64,000 nucleotides of DNA from assembly GCF_022483985.1 (NCBI RefSeq), contig NZ_JAKVME010000002.1:434001-498000 (forward strand), in the 5' to 3' direction. The notes under the pieces were generated by a model, which was not told where the DNA came from, did no database searches, and saw only the letters and a list, made by a program, of their open reading frames with translations. Source of the DNA: Acetobacter sp. Lineage in GTDB: Bacteria > Pseudomonadota > Alphaproteobacteria > Acetobacterales > Acetobacteraceae. Positions 51,790 through 61,372 of the stretch are shown piece after piece (positions within the stretch are counted from its first letter, which is position 1; every line of letters starts with the position of its first letter). Made by a program: the position numbers and the translations under genes.

Positions 51790-52058
51790 TATCCGGCGGG
51801 AAAGGGCTGCTTTCCAGCGCGATTATTGCCTGTATGCGCTTCTGGCAGATTGCCATGAGGCCCGTTATGGGGCTGAACTGCCGTTTCCATCCTTCCTGTA
51901 GCTGTTACGGTGTAGAGGCCGTGCGGATGCACGGCCCATTCAGGGGGCTTTGGCTCACTTTCAGACGGATTGTGCGCTGCAATCCGTGGACCGCTGGAGG
52001 GTATGATCCGGTTCCTCCTCCAGCGCAGGCCCGGGATTCGGTCAAAATCCGAACATAG
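51786..52058 (+). CDS. yidD: Membrane protein insertion efficiency factor YidD
   Basis: A 90-residue YidD-family protein that aids YidC-dependent insertion. The signature [21 protein letters not shown] has the conserved cysteines, and [21 protein letters not shown] follows (two stretches). ATGA overlap with rnpA and close to yidC, the standard order. Confidence 0.95.
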   Translation: MISGGKGLLSSAIIACMRFWQIAMRPVMGLNCRFHPSCSCYGVEAVRMHGPFRGLWLTFRRIVRCNPWTAGGYDPVPPPAQARDSVKIRT

Positions 52059-52177
52059 TTTGCCTGAGCATCTGGCAATCGGGCGCAATTCCGCTATGAG
52101 ATACCGCTGATTGTGTCGGGCGCCACGCTGGTTGTCCGGAGATGTTTTCACGAAGTGAGAGAGGCCAGCCGGTCGGT

Positions 52178-53917
52178 ATGGATATCAGACGTGTAATATT
52201 GGCGACCGTTCTGTCGGCGCTGGTACTGATCGGTTTTGACTATTTCATGCCGGAGGAACACAAAACCTCATCGGCGATACAGGGCAAAACCACTGCCGTA
52301 ACGGCGCCTCCCACAGAGAGCGATCAGCCGAAAGTAACGGATCGCGACGAAGCGCCGTCACGTCTGCCGATTGATGCCGTGGATGTGGTGGGGTCCGTCA
52401 ATCTCCGGGGCGCACGCCTCGATGATCTGGTTCTTCGCGGCTACCATGAGACTGTCAGACCTGACAGCCCGCTCGTTCGTGTGCTGGAAGCGCGGAACGA
52501 GAAAGAACCGACCTATGTCGAGTTTGGCTGGTATGGTTCTCCGGGGCAGACCCTCAAGCTTCCTGACTCCCACACATTGTGGACGACGGCCGCACCCAAG
52601 CTTGGCTCCGAAGCGCCTGTTGTCCTGACATGGGATAACGGCGCAGGCGTCACGTTTGAAATCGATCTTGCCGTGGATCGTGACTACATGTTCACGGTCA
52701 CCCAGAAGGTCCGGAATACGACAGGTTCACCGGTGTCACTGGTCCCGTTCTCCCGCGTGGTCCGTGGATACACACCGGTCGAAACGGGCGGCATGCTGGT
52801 GCATGAAGGCCCGATCTCGGTCATCGATGGTCGTCTGGGCGAAGAATCCTACAAGTCGCTGCGTGAAGGCTCGACCGCACCAAACTTCGTCTCATGGTCG
52901 AAGGCTGGCACGGGCGGATGGGCTGGTATCACCGATAAATACTGGCTGGCGGCCGTTGTGCCGGACCAGAAGGAAGAAGTTTCTGGCACCTATGGCTTTG
53001 ATACGCCTGCTGGCGCGTATCAGGTCGGGTTCACGGGACGGGGGCCTCTGGTGGCGGCGCCGAACGCCGAAGTCCAGACGACGTCCCACGTCTTCGCGGG
53101 AGCCAAGGAGGTCCGTCTTCTTGAGCGCTACCAGCATGAGATGAATATTCCGGATTTCTGGAAAGCGGTGGATTTCGGCTGGTTCGCTTTCCTGACCCGC
53201 CCGGTCTTCTTCGTTCTGGACTGGCTCTATCAGTTCTTTGGTAACTTCGGCCTCGCGCTCCTGACCTTCACCCTGATCGTCAAGGCTGTGTTCTTCCCGC
53301 TGGCGTCCAAGGGCTTCCGTTCAGCCGCCGCGATGCGTGATATCGCGCCGCGTATGAAAGAACTGCGGGAGCGCTACAAGGACGATCCGGTTCAGATGAA
53401 CCAGAAGGTCATGCAGCTCTACAAGAGCGAAGGCGTGAACCCGGCCAGCGGCTGTCTCCCTCTGCTGATTCAGGCTCCGGTCTTCTGGTGTCTCTACAAG
53501 GTGCTCTACGTCACCATCGAGATGCGTCATGCGCCGTTCGTTGGCTGGATTCATGACCTCTCGGCACCAGACCCGACCAACATCTTCAACCTGTTCGGTC
53601 TGCTGCCCTTTGATCCGACGCTGGTTTCATCCTGGCTGCTTCTCGGTGCATGGCCGATCCTTTATGGCATCACCATCTGGCTGATGCAAAAGATCAACCC
53701 TGCAACAGTTGATCCGGCTCAGAAGCCTGTCTTCATCATGATGCCGTTTATCTTCACCTTCTTCATGGCGCGGCAGCCGGTGGGGCTTGTGATCTATTAT
53801 TGCTGGAACAACCTGCTGACGATGGCGCAGCAGTACACGATCATGAAGGTTCACGCCCGGAAGAAGAACCAGCCGGAGATCATTCCGCCTGCCAAGCCAC
53901 GCGGCAGGAAAGGCTGA
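52178..53917 (+). CDS. yidC: Membrane protein insertase YidC
   Basis: Inserts inner-membrane proteins alone or with SecYEG. The 579-residue chain starts MDIRRVILATVLSALVLIGF (first membrane helix), has a large periplasmic beta-domain (about 55-340), and the conserved C-terminal insertase core from about 350 (FGLALLTFTLIVKAVFFPL, GCLPLLIQAPVFWCLYKVL). An in-frame ATG at 52142 would add 12 residues; the shorter start is family-like. It precedes engB by only 4 bases. Confidence 0.96.
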   Translation: MDIRRVILATVLSALVLIGFDYFMPEEHKTSSAIQGKTTAVTAPPTESDQPKVTDRDEAPSRLPIDAVDVVGSVNLRGARLDDLVLRGYHETVRPDSPLVRVLEARNEKEPTYVEFGWYGSPGQTLKLPDSHTLWTTAAPKLGSEAPVVLTWDNGAGVTFEIDLAVDRDYMFTVTQKVRNTTGSPVSLVPFSRVVRGYTPVETGGMLVHEGPISVIDGRLGEESYKSLREGSTAPNFVSWSKAGTGGWAGITDKYWLAAVVPDQKEEVSGTYGFDTPAGAYQVGFTGRGPLVAAPNAEVQTTSHVFAGAKEVRLLERYQHEMNIPDFWKAVDFGWFAFLTRPVFFVLDWLYQFFGNFGLALLTFTLIVKAVFFPLASKGFRSAAAMRDIAPRMKELRERYKDDPVQMNQKVMQLYKSEGVNPASGCLPLLIQAPVFWCLYKVLYVTIEMRHAPFVGWIHDLSAPDPTNIFNLFGLLPFDPTLVSSWLLLGAWPILYGITIWLMQKINPATVDPAQKPVFIMMPFIFTFFMARQPVGLVIYYCWNNLLTMAQQYTIMKVHARKKNQPEIIPPAKPRGRKG

Positions 53918-53921
53918 AACG

Positions 53922-54593
53922 ATGGCTGGTGAACAGGATTTCTCTGCCTCTCTCAAGCTGTCACCCGAGCAGCTTGAGGCCGGACGACTCCTGTTCGCCG
54001 GTCCGTGCGAGTTTTTCTATGGCGCGCAGCAGATTGGTCAGTTGCCCGACCCGGCCGCGCCGGAAATCGCATTCGCCGGTCGGTCCAACGTCGGTAAATC
54101 GAGCCTGATCAACGCACTGACGGGACGAAAAAGCCTTGCCCGGGCTTCCTCGGAGCCGGGACGGACGAAGCAGCTCAATTTCTTCGATCTTGATGGGCAG
54201 CTCGTGCTGGTCGATATGCCGGGCTATGGCTTCGCCAAGGCGGCCAAGGCGGTGAAGGAAGACTGGCAGGGGATGATGTTCGATTATCTCCGCGGTCGTC
54301 CCAATCTGCGGCGTGTGATCCTGCTGCTGGATGCACGGATCGAGACGAAAGCATCTGACCGTGATGTGATGGACATGTTCGATAAGGCGGCCATCAATTT
54401 TCAGGTCGTGCTGACGAAATGCGATGATGTGAAACCGAAAGCCGAGGAAGCCCGCTACCGGGAGGTTGTAGCCGAGGTGAGCCGTCATCCTGCCGCTCAT
54501 CCTCTGGTTTTGCGGACGAGCAGCCAGACGGGGCTTGGTATCCCGGAGCTGCGTGCTGAAATTGCGGCATTTGCGGAACCGGTTCAGAACTGA
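53922..54593 (+). CDS. engB: Ribosome biogenesis GTP-binding protein EngB (YsxC/YihA)
   Basis: A 223-residue GTPase required for 50S assembly in characterised species. The G1 motif is FAGRSNVGKSSLINALTG, with G3 VDMPGYGFAKAAK and G4 TKCDDVK. The N-terminal 30 residues are an extension. ATG follows AAGGCTGAAACG 4 bases after yidC. A short stem TCGGGG/CCCCGA follows the stop but lacks a T-tract, and argB begins 81 bases later. Confidence 0.95.
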   Translation: MAGEQDFSASLKLSPEQLEAGRLLFAGPCEFFYGAQQIGQLPDPAAPEIAFAGRSNVGKSSLINALTGRKSLARASSEPGRTKQLNFFDLDGQLVLVDMPGYGFAKAAKAVKEDWQGMMFDYLRGRPNLRRVILLLDARIETKASDRDVMDMFDKAAINFQVVLTKCDDVKPKAEEARYREVVAEVSRHPAAHPLVLRTSSQTGLGIPELRAEIAAFAEPVQN

Positions 54594-54674
54594 ATTGAGT
54601 GTCGGGGTTTTCTGTGCCCCGATTGCTCCGGCCCCGGCAGACGGGGGTATGTTTTCCGGACATGTGGAGTTGAA

Positions 54675-55580
54675 ATGACGGATCAGGGACTTCCTACGGC
54701 GGACGCCTTGCAACAGGCAGCGACACTTGCCGGAGCACTGCCTTTCCTGCGTCGTTATGCCGGTGACACCATCGTCGTGAAGTATGGCGGCCACGCCATG
54801 GGCGATCCCGAACTGGCCCAGACGTTCGGCAAGGATATTGCCCTGCTGAAGCTGGTGGGGATCAATCCGGTTGTGGTGCATGGTGGCGGACCGCAGATCA
54901 ACCAGATGCTGGAGCGGCTTCAGGTGAAGTCCTCTTTCGTCGATGGTTTCCGCGTCACGGATGCTGCGGCGATTGATGTTGTCGAGATGGTCCTGTGCGG
55001 CTCCGTCAACAAGCAGGTTGCGACCCTGATCAATGAAGCGGGTGCGCTGGCGGTCGGTGTTTCCGGCAAGGATGGCGGTCTGGTGAAGGCCAGCAAGCTG
55101 CTGCGGAAAGTGAGAGACCCCGTCACAGGTGCGGAGCAGACGCTGGATCTCGGCTTTGTCGGTGATCCTGACGAGATCAACCCGCAGGTGCTCTATGCGC
55201 TTTCAGGTTCGGGACTCATTCCTGTCATTGCTCCGGTTGCGGGTGGCCATCATGGCGAGACCTTCAACGTCAACGCGGATTCCGTGGCTGGTGCGATTGC
55301 GGGAGCCATCCATGCCTCGCGTCTGCTGATGCTGACCGACGTGCCGGGTGTTCTGGATGAGAATAAGCGGCTGATTCCTGAGCTTACCGCTGAGGAAGCC
55401 CGTAAGGGCATTGAGTCCGGCATGATTTCCGGAGGTATGATCCCGAAAGTCGAGACCTGTCTGAAAGCGGTGCAGGCCGGGGCTAAGGCGGCTGTCATCG
55501 TGAATGGTCGTGTGCCGCACGCCTGTTTGCTGGAACTGTTTACGCGTGCCGGGTCCGGGACATTGATCCGCGCGGACTGA
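54675..55580 (+). CDS. argB: Acetylglutamate kinase
   Basis: The second step of arginine synthesis, phosphorylating N-acetylglutamate. The 301-residue chain has TIVVKYGGHAMGDPEL and NPVVVHGGGPQINQML, the usual ATP and substrate loops, and the C-terminal ISGGMIPKVETCLKAVQAG, which is also where arginine-inhibited family members differ. ATG behind GGAGTTGAA. It is followed by a clear intrinsic terminator, so it closes the rpmH-to-argB run. Confidence 0.96.
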   Translation: MTDQGLPTADALQQAATLAGALPFLRRYAGDTIVVKYGGHAMGDPELAQTFGKDIALLKLVGINPVVVHGGGPQINQMLERLQVKSSFVDGFRVTDAAAIDVVEMVLCGSVNKQVATLINEAGALAVGVSGKDGGLVKASKLLRKVRDPVTGAEQTLDLGFVGDPDEINPQVLYALSGSGLIPVIAPVAGGHHGETFNVNADSVAGAIAGAIHASRLLMLTDVPGVLDENKRLIPELTAEEARKGIESGMISGGMIPKVETCLKAVQAGAKAAVIVNGRVPHACLLELFTRAGSGTLIRAD

Positions 55581-55612
55581 TCTCTCTGAGCTTCGCATGG
55601 TTGAAATCGGAT

Positions 55613-55640
55613 GGGGCGCCCTCGGGCGCCCTTTTCTTTT
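55613..55640 (+). terminator. Intrinsic terminator of argB
   Basis: Stem GGGCGCC/GGCGCCC with a CTCG loop, followed by TTTTCTTTT, about 35 bases after the argB stop. Confidence 0.9.
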
Positions 55641-55778
55641 ACGGGCTTCTTCTCTCGGCATGACACGTAAGGCAAGCGTGTCTTTTGCGGGGTAATGGGG
55701 CGCTATGGAAAAAATCTGACGATCTTCCCTGATCTAAAACAGACAGCGCAGGTAGCCATGCCTCACATGTCCCGGCCA

Positions 55779-55809
55779 TAAAAAAAACCACGGAGATTTC
55801 TCTCCGTGG
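55779..55809 (-). terminator. Intrinsic terminator of adhAB
   Basis: On the minus strand: perfect 9-bp stem CCACGGAGA/TCTCCGTGG with a GAAA loop, then nine T residues, 34 bases after the adhB stop. Confidence 0.93.
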
Positions 55810-55842
55810 CTTTCCCGAGAAAGTCGAGGACTGCGTCCCGAC

Positions 55843-57273
55843 TTATTGCGGGTTGTCTACACCGGCATGTGTATCCGGAGAGAATGTCCATCCCTCACCA
55901 TAAGGCTGCGGACCGAAGAGGCCCCAGCTGGAGGTGCTGGTTGGTTCATCTGTCCAGGCACGACGGTCCAGAACAGACTGGCTGGTCTGGCGCAGTTTGG
56001 AGACGTCAGACGCCGTCACATTGGCGGGAGCCTTGTTACCCCACGAGGTACGGATGAAGTTCACGACGTCAGCAACCTGCTGATCGTTCAGGATCTTCTG
56101 GTAGCCCGGCATGGCGACGGCGGAAGGAGCCCAGTTGGTCGGCGGAAGAACGCCACCGGCTGCCACGATATGAGCGACAGAGGTCGGGTTTTCCGAGACG
56201 ACAACAGGGTTTCCGGCCAGCGGCGGGAACATGCGGTCTACAGCGGCACCGTCGTTACGATGGCAGATGGCGCACTGCTGCACATAGACATCGGCACCGG
56301 TCAGGCCCGCTGTCTTGCCGGCATCAAGAGCCTGAGCTGTGGACGGATCGTAAGTGTAGTCGCCCTTGGCTTTAGGCACTTCCGGCAGGCTCTTCAGATA
56401 CTTTGCCGTGGCGCGAAGATCGTCCTCGGACCAGTACTGGGTGCTCCATGCCACCACATCGGCCATGCCGCCGAATGCCGCAGAGTGGTCGATACGACCC
56501 GAGCGCAGGAACTGAACCAGATCATCCTCAGACCAGCGGCCGATACCCAGAACCGGATCGCTGCGCAGGCTCGGTGCAATCCAGTTGTCGATCGGCGCAC
56601 CACCGGCCAGGAAGTCCGGACCGCCAGACGCATCGTAGGCTTTTTCCTGAATGGAAAGGCCACGAGGCGTATGGCACATGCCGCAATGTCCCGGACCTGT
56701 GACAAGGTATTCACCACGTGCGATCACAGGATCTGTGCCCGGAGCCGGTGTGAACGCTTTTGGAGCGGGAGCGAACATCTTGCCCCAGAAAGCGAGCGGC
56801 CAGCGCATGGACAGAGGCCATGAGATATCGACGGGCTTATTGGGCTTATCGACCGGCTTCACGCCATGCATGAAGTAGGCATACAGCGCCTTGATGTCGT
56901 CTTCCGACATGCGGGAGAAGGCTGGATAGGGCATCGCAGGATAGAGCGCTGCGCCATCCTTGCGGATGCCGTGACGCACTGCCTTGTCGAAGTCTTCCAG
57001 CGTGTAGTTGCCGATACCTGTCTTGGGATCAGGCGTGATGTTGGTCGAATAAATTGCGCCGATCGGGGTTTTGATCTGGAGGCCACCGGCAAAGGCCGTG
57101 CCGTGCAGGGCTGTATGACAGGCAACGCAGTCGCCAAGGCGTGCGACGTAAGCACCCTTGGTCACCAGGTCGCTGTCGGCAGCCTGCGCCAGAGCAGGGG
57201 AGGCGCTGAGCGCCGTCCCTGCGAGAAGCCCGACCACGGCTGCGCCAAACGCAGCTTTAAGTCCTTTGATCAT
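55843..57273 (-). CDS. adhB: Alcohol dehydrogenase cytochrome c subunit (subunit II)
   Basis: The triheme c-type cytochrome subunit that carries electrons from AdhA to ubiquinone in the periplasmic membrane. The 476-residue chain has a signal peptide (IKGLKAAFGAAVVGLLAG, cleavage near ALA-QA) and three heme-binding motifs: CVACH at residue 49, CGMCH near 197 and CAICH near 330. The start MIKGLKAAFG at 57273 is family-like; the frame extending to 57312 adds 13 residues. It is second in adhA-adhB, 57 bases downstream of adhA. The small AdhS subunit is not in the window. Confidence 0.95.
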   Translation of the reverse strand: MIKGLKAAFGAAVVGLLAGTALSASPALAQAADSDLVTKGAYVARLGDCVACHTALHGTAFAGGLQIKTPIGAIYSTNITPDPKTGIGNYTLEDFDKAVRHGIRKDGAALYPAMPYPAFSRMSEDDIKALYAYFMHGVKPVDKPNKPVDISWPLSMRWPLAFWGKMFAPAPKAFTPAPGTDPVIARGEYLVTGPGHCGMCHTPRGLSIQEKAYDASGGPDFLAGGAPIDNWIAPSLRSDPVLGIGRWSEDDLVQFLRSGRIDHSAAFGGMADVVAWSTQYWSEDDLRATAKYLKSLPEVPKAKGDYTYDPSTAQALDAGKTAGLTGADVYVQQCAICHRNDGAAVDRMFPPLAGNPVVVSENPTSVAHIVAAGGVLPPTNWAPSAVAMPGYQKILNDQQVADVVNFIRTSWGNKAPANVTASDVSKLRQTSQSVLDRRAWTDEPTSTSSWGLFGPQPYGEGWTFSPDTHAGVDNPQ

Positions 57274-57330
57274 TGTTTCACCACCGCGGTACTTGTGTTG
57301 GAAGGATGCCATTTGTCACGGTCTCCCATT

Positions 57331-59562
57331 TCACGGGGTGATGCCGAGCGCAGGAGCAGTCGGGATCTGGTTCGGATTTTTCCGAGCTTCAATCTCGCGC
57401 TCATACGTGTCGGTCGCACGTTTGATCAGGTAGTTCCGGATGCTCTCGATTTCGTCAGGCGTCATGGACGTGTCGAAACGATCCATGCCGTAAGCCGTCA
57501 GGGCGCCGCGTCCTACAACGTTGTAGAAGGCGTCCTTGTGACGGATTGCGCCGGACCAGCGCAGATCCGGCAGCATGCCGCCAGCTTCGGCGTTGTCGCC
57601 ATGGCAGGTCTGGCAATAGGTCTGGTACTGGAAGTAGCCCTTGTCGACCGTCTTCTCGTCAAACTCGGCCGGCGGCTTCACAGGCAGGAACCCGATACTG
57701 TTCCATGTCGGCAGCTTGGCTTTGCCATCGAGCGAGAACACGGCGATGTAGGAGTGATTGACCGTCCATCCCGCAGTGCGGCTCATGCCACCCATGGAGA
57801 TCGGATAGATGCCGCCCCAGCCGACTTCGATCGCAACATACTGCTTGCCGTTGACGCTATAGGTCACCGGGTTTGCAATGATGCCGCTCTGTAGATCGTA
57901 TTTGAACAGATCCTTGCCGTCGGTGGCGTCATAGGCGTGGAACTCACCGGTTGCGAGACCCTGGAAAACCAGATCGCCGCCAGTTGCCAGCACGCCGCCA
58001 TCCCAGCCGCCTGCACGCTCAATGGTCCACTGCGCCTGCAGCTTGACCGGATCCCATGCCAGCAGCCAGCCCTTCAGATCCTGCATGTAGGCCGCGCGGG
58101 CTTCAGGTGTGTCGGGCAGACCGGTCTTGGTCATGTCGAGACCAAGGTTCCAGGAGTCAGGATGCGCCTTGAAGCCACCGGACTGGTTCTTGTAGCCGAA
58201 CGGAATCTGATGTGCCGGAAGGTAGATCAGGTGAGTCCGCGGGCTGTAAGCCATTTCCATGAAGTTGTGCGCGCCCAGCGGACCCGGAATGCCATACCAC
58301 TCCTTGCCGTTCAGCGTGTACAGACCTTCCGGATTGTAGATCGGACGACCGGTCTTCGGATCGAGGCCATAAGCCCAGTTCTCGTAGACGTAGTTCTTGC
58401 CCTGAATGAACTGGCCGGTCTTGGCGTCGAGCACGTAGAAGAAGCCGTTCTTCGGAGCGTGAACGATGACATGGCGGGTTTCACCATTGATCGGCAGATC
58501 AAGCGTCATGATCTGCTGGACCGAGGTGTAGTCCCACTGGTCCATCGGTGTTGCCTGGAAATGCCAGACATATTCGCCGGTTTCCGGCTTCACGGCCACG
58601 ATGCTGCCGAGGAACAGGTTGTCGCCGATACCGTTGGAACGATATTTGTAGTTCCAGGGAGAACCGTTGCCGACGGCGAGATAGACGAGGTCGGTCTGCG
58701 GGTCATAGACGATGGAATCCCAGACGGTGCCGCCACCGCCCTGCTTCGTCCATGAGCCGTTCGGGCTCCAGGTCTTGTAGGCCTTGGTCATCAGCACGCT
58801 GTCGGACGCGGCATGGTCCGGCTCGTTCTTCGGGTTCGGAACCGTGAAGAAGCGCCAGTCGAGCTTGCCGGTTTCGGCGTCGAATGCGGAGACAAAGCCA
58901 CGGGCGCCGAATTCGGCGCCACCGTTGCCGATGATAACGCGGCCCTTGGCGATACGCGGAGCGCCATCGACGGTGTAGGACCGCTGGTTACCCAGAGCGG
59001 CGTCCTTGGGAATGGTGTTGACGCTCCAGACGACTTTGCCGGTCTTGGCGTCAAGCGCGATCAGACGGCCGTCGAAGGTGCCGACATAGATCTTGCCATT
59101 CCAGTAGGCGATGCCGCGGTTGACGGTATCACAGCATCCACGGACGGCGACATTGCCGGGAACCTTGGGGTCGAAGGCCCACAGCAGTTCGCCGGTGTCG
59201 GCTTTCAGCGCCTTGACCTTGGACCAGTTGGTGGAGGCGAAAAGAACGCCGTCAACGATCAGGGGGGTGCCTTCCTGACCACGGTTGGAGTCAAACTCGT
59301 AGAACCAAGCCAGCTTCAGATCGCCGACATTCTGACGATTGATCTGGTCGAGCGGGCTGTAGCGCTGCTCAGAATAGGTTCGCCCATAAGAGAGCCAGTT
59401 CTCCGGGTGATCATCGGCGTGGATGATCGCTTCTCCGGTGGCTCCCTGATCGTCAGCAGCGCGTGCGGCGCCTGTAGGCTGACCCAGGGCCGCGGCCAGG
59501 ATGGTTCCTGCCGCGAGAAGGCCAAGAAAGGAAGTCTTCCTGGCGGCTGAGGGACGGCTCAT
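57331..59562 (-). CDS. adhA: PQQ-dependent membrane alcohol dehydrogenase, large subunit (subunit I)
   Basis: A quinohemoprotein that oxidises ethanol to acetaldehyde in the periplasm, the first step of vinegar production. The 743-residue chain has a signal peptide, an eight-bladed propeller starting SYGRTYSEQRYSPLDQI, the vicinal Cys pair RGCCDTVNRG that contacts PQQ, and a C-terminal cytochrome c domain with CQTCHGDNAE. GAGGA sits upstream of ATG 59562 (MSRPSAARK). ATG 59577 is another in-frame option. It is followed by adhB and preceded by a 14-bp inverted repeat. Confidence 0.97.
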   Translation of the reverse strand: MSRPSAARKTSFLGLLAAGTILAAALGQPTGAARAADDQGATGEAIIHADDHPENWLSYGRTYSEQRYSPLDQINRQNVGDLKLAWFYEFDSNRGQEGTPLIVDGVLFASTNWSKVKALKADTGELLWAFDPKVPGNVAVRGCCDTVNRGIAYWNGKIYVGTFDGRLIALDAKTGKVVWSVNTIPKDAALGNQRSYTVDGAPRIAKGRVIIGNGGAEFGARGFVSAFDAETGKLDWRFFTVPNPKNEPDHAASDSVLMTKAYKTWSPNGSWTKQGGGGTVWDSIVYDPQTDLVYLAVGNGSPWNYKYRSNGIGDNLFLGSIVAVKPETGEYVWHFQATPMDQWDYTSVQQIMTLDLPINGETRHVIVHAPKNGFFYVLDAKTGQFIQGKNYVYENWAYGLDPKTGRPIYNPEGLYTLNGKEWYGIPGPLGAHNFMEMAYSPRTHLIYLPAHQIPFGYKNQSGGFKAHPDSWNLGLDMTKTGLPDTPEARAAYMQDLKGWLLAWDPVKLQAQWTIERAGGWDGGVLATGGDLVFQGLATGEFHAYDATDGKDLFKYDLQSGIIANPVTYSVNGKQYVAIEVGWGGIYPISMGGMSRTAGWTVNHSYIAVFSLDGKAKLPTWNSIGFLPVKPPAEFDEKTVDKGYFQYQTYCQTCHGDNAEAGGMLPDLRWSGAIRHKDAFYNVVGRGALTAYGMDRFDTSMTPDEIESIRNYLIKRATDTYEREIEARKNPNQIPTAPALGITP

Positions 59563-59630
59563 AATTATAGTCCTCATGCTCACTGATTGCAGATTCAGTC
59601 GGCAAATCAATGCGGAATTACCGTTGTGTC

Positions 59631-59678
59631 GTAGTCAGCCGACATGAACCAATGATGTCAATCGTGTCATCTGACTAC
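59631..59678. promoter_or_regulatory. Long inverted repeat upstream of adhA (candidate operator)
   Basis: Arms GTAGTCAGCCGACA (59631-59644) and TGTCATCTGACTAC (59665-59678) match at 12 of 14 positions with a 20-base spacer. Inside it, GACAT and ATGTC form a smaller inverted repeat (59641-59645 and 59655-59659). On the minus strand a TTGACA-like element lies in the spacer. It is 69 to 116 bases upstream of the adhA start, where a regulator would bind or a leader hairpin form. Confidence 0.55.
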
Positions 59679-60137
59679 GGCCTATGCGTGAAATGAGGGG
59701 GGCAACCTCACAGCTCCAACGGGTGATGGCGTCTGATAACATGAAAAAATGGACAGAAAATTGCGCTTTCCCGTGCTGTAGCGGGTCTATGTCGCAATGG
59801 GTCCGCTCTCCATGCGCGCCGGGAAAGCCTGTAAACAGGGAAATATCGAGTGGTTTCTGAGGAAAGCAGGCTGATACAGTCTCACGGAAAGGTGATGTAT
59901 CGATGCTGCGAAGGAGAGCGTCACAGAATCGTTTCGATGGCTGAGCCGTAATGTTTTCCCGATGCGTCGCTCAGGAGGCCTGATCGTAAGAGTCGCCTTT
60001 TGTCTGGATGATGCTCTATAATGGCGGCGAAGGCGGTTCCTCCGGCAGTCCTTGAACCGTGCTTCCGCAGATACATATATATGTACAGAGTTATCGGCAG
60101 ATGCCTGTCAGGTTATCTGAAAGTTTAAGGAGTGGTT
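59679..60137. other. Intergenic region between adhA and the BI-1 family gene
   Basis: About 460 bases without a gene. TATAAT at 60017-60022 is a perfect -10 hexamer about 115 bases before the BI-1 start, but the -35 position (CGCCTT) is poor. An ACATATATATGT palindrome lies at about 60071-60082. No RNA gene is recognised. Confidence 0.4.
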
Positions 60138-60902
60138 ATGTCCTTCAGTCGCGACTTTCGTTCGTCGCCTTTTGCCACCGGAGCTCAGTCCGCGACTGTG
60201 GATGCAGGGCTGCGGGCTTATATGCTCCGTGTCTATAACTGGATGGCATCAGGCTTGTTGCTCACTGCGCTCGTTGCCTATCTGATTGCGGAAATCCCAT
60301 CCGTGCGCACCCTGTTCTTCCATGTTCAGGGTTATCAGGTCGCGCCAACCGGGCTGGGCTGGCTGGCGATGATTGCGCCGCTGGGCTTTGTCATGGTCAT
60401 GTCATTCGGAGTGAACCGCCTCTCCCGTTCGGCGGTGCAGTCCCTGTTCTGGCTGTTCTGTGCGGTGATGGGGGCCAGTCTTTCCAGCATCCTTCTGACA
60501 TATACCGGCGTATCGGTGGCCAGAGTCTTTCTGGTGACGGCAGCGACCTTCGGCGCGACATCCCTGTGGGCCTACACCACCGGGGCCAATCTGATCCGGT
60601 TTCAGTCTTTCCTCATGATGGGCCTGATCGGCCTCATGATCGCAGGGCTGGTGAACATGTTCCTTGGCAGCCCGGCCCTCTACTTCATCTACAGTGTGGT
60701 CGGTGTCTTCCTCTTCATTGGGCTGACAGCGTTCGATACGCAGCGGATCAAGATCACCTATCCGCAGTTCGCTTACTATGAAGGGCCGGAAGGGGCTGCG
60801 AAGCGTTCGGTTTACGATGCGCTGAACCTCTACCTGAACTTCATCAACCTCTTTCAGTTCATGTTGCAGTTCATGGGAACCCGCAGCAGCAACAGCGACT
60901 GA
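60138..60902 (+). CDS. Bax inhibitor-1/YccA family membrane protein
   Basis: A 254-residue protein with seven membrane helices, of the BI-1 family (YccA/YbhL type). Visible parts are an N-terminal cytosolic segment, LLLTALVAYLIA, ARVFLVTAATFGATSLWAY and GLIGLMIAGLVNMFLGSPA, and the late IGLTAFDTQRIK signature. Family members are linked to calcium leak or to FtsH control, unproven for this one. AAGGAG with a 5-base spacer fixes the start at 60138. Ends with a strong terminator. Confidence 0.93.
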   Translation: MSFSRDFRSSPFATGAQSATVDAGLRAYMLRVYNWMASGLLLTALVAYLIAEIPSVRTLFFHVQGYQVAPTGLGWLAMIAPLGFVMVMSFGVNRLSRSAVQSLFWLFCAVMGASLSSILLTYTGVSVARVFLVTAATFGATSLWAYTTGANLIRFQSFLMMGLIGLMIAGLVNMFLGSPALYFIYSVVGVFLFIGLTAFDTQRIKITYPQFAYYEGPEGAAKRSVYDALNLYLNFINLFQFMLQFMGTRSSNSD

Positions 60903-60937
60903 CCATTCTCTGATTTTTCCCGAGTGGTGCGACTCTG

Positions 60938-60967
60938 CCCCGGCCTCCTGAGGTCGGGGTTTTTTTT
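60938..60967 (+). terminator. Intrinsic terminator of the BI-1 family gene
   Basis: Stem CCCCGGCCT/AGGTCGGGG (one G-U pair) with a CCTG loop, followed by eight T residues, 35 bases after the stop. Confidence 0.92.
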
Positions 60968-61372
60968 GACCCGGGGAATGGCCGCGCTCAGTGAGCGTGT
61001 CCGTCCCGTATAATGCATGGCATATCCAAAAAAATAACACTTATTCGAAAAATCTTGGGAAGAATGGCAATTCTGTGAAGACGCAGACAGACGGGAAGGT
61101 TCGGGTTTGTTGCGGTAAATTGATCTCGCACTGCCTGCATGAAATATATAGAAATATTACGTGATGTTATCTTTGGGGTCTTTCGGCCTGCTTTTGGCGG
61201 TAAATGGCGAAACAGAAAGGCGTATGATGCATTGTGATAACTAAATTGTGGGATTATTGAATCGTTGTAATGCAACGCGGACGGAAGTGATCCTGTGCCT
61301 GTGGGCAGGTGTGATCCGGAACGACCTTGTTGGAGAGAGACCTACAAGTATGTCAGAATCGAGGGACGTACG
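60968..61372. other. Promoter region upstream of cyoA
   Basis: About 405 bases without a gene. It contains AT-rich stretches (around 61020-61060 and 61140-61170) and CCTG-TGG-GCAGG at about 61298-61309. A cyo promoter is expected here, but no element stands out. Confidence 0.4.
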
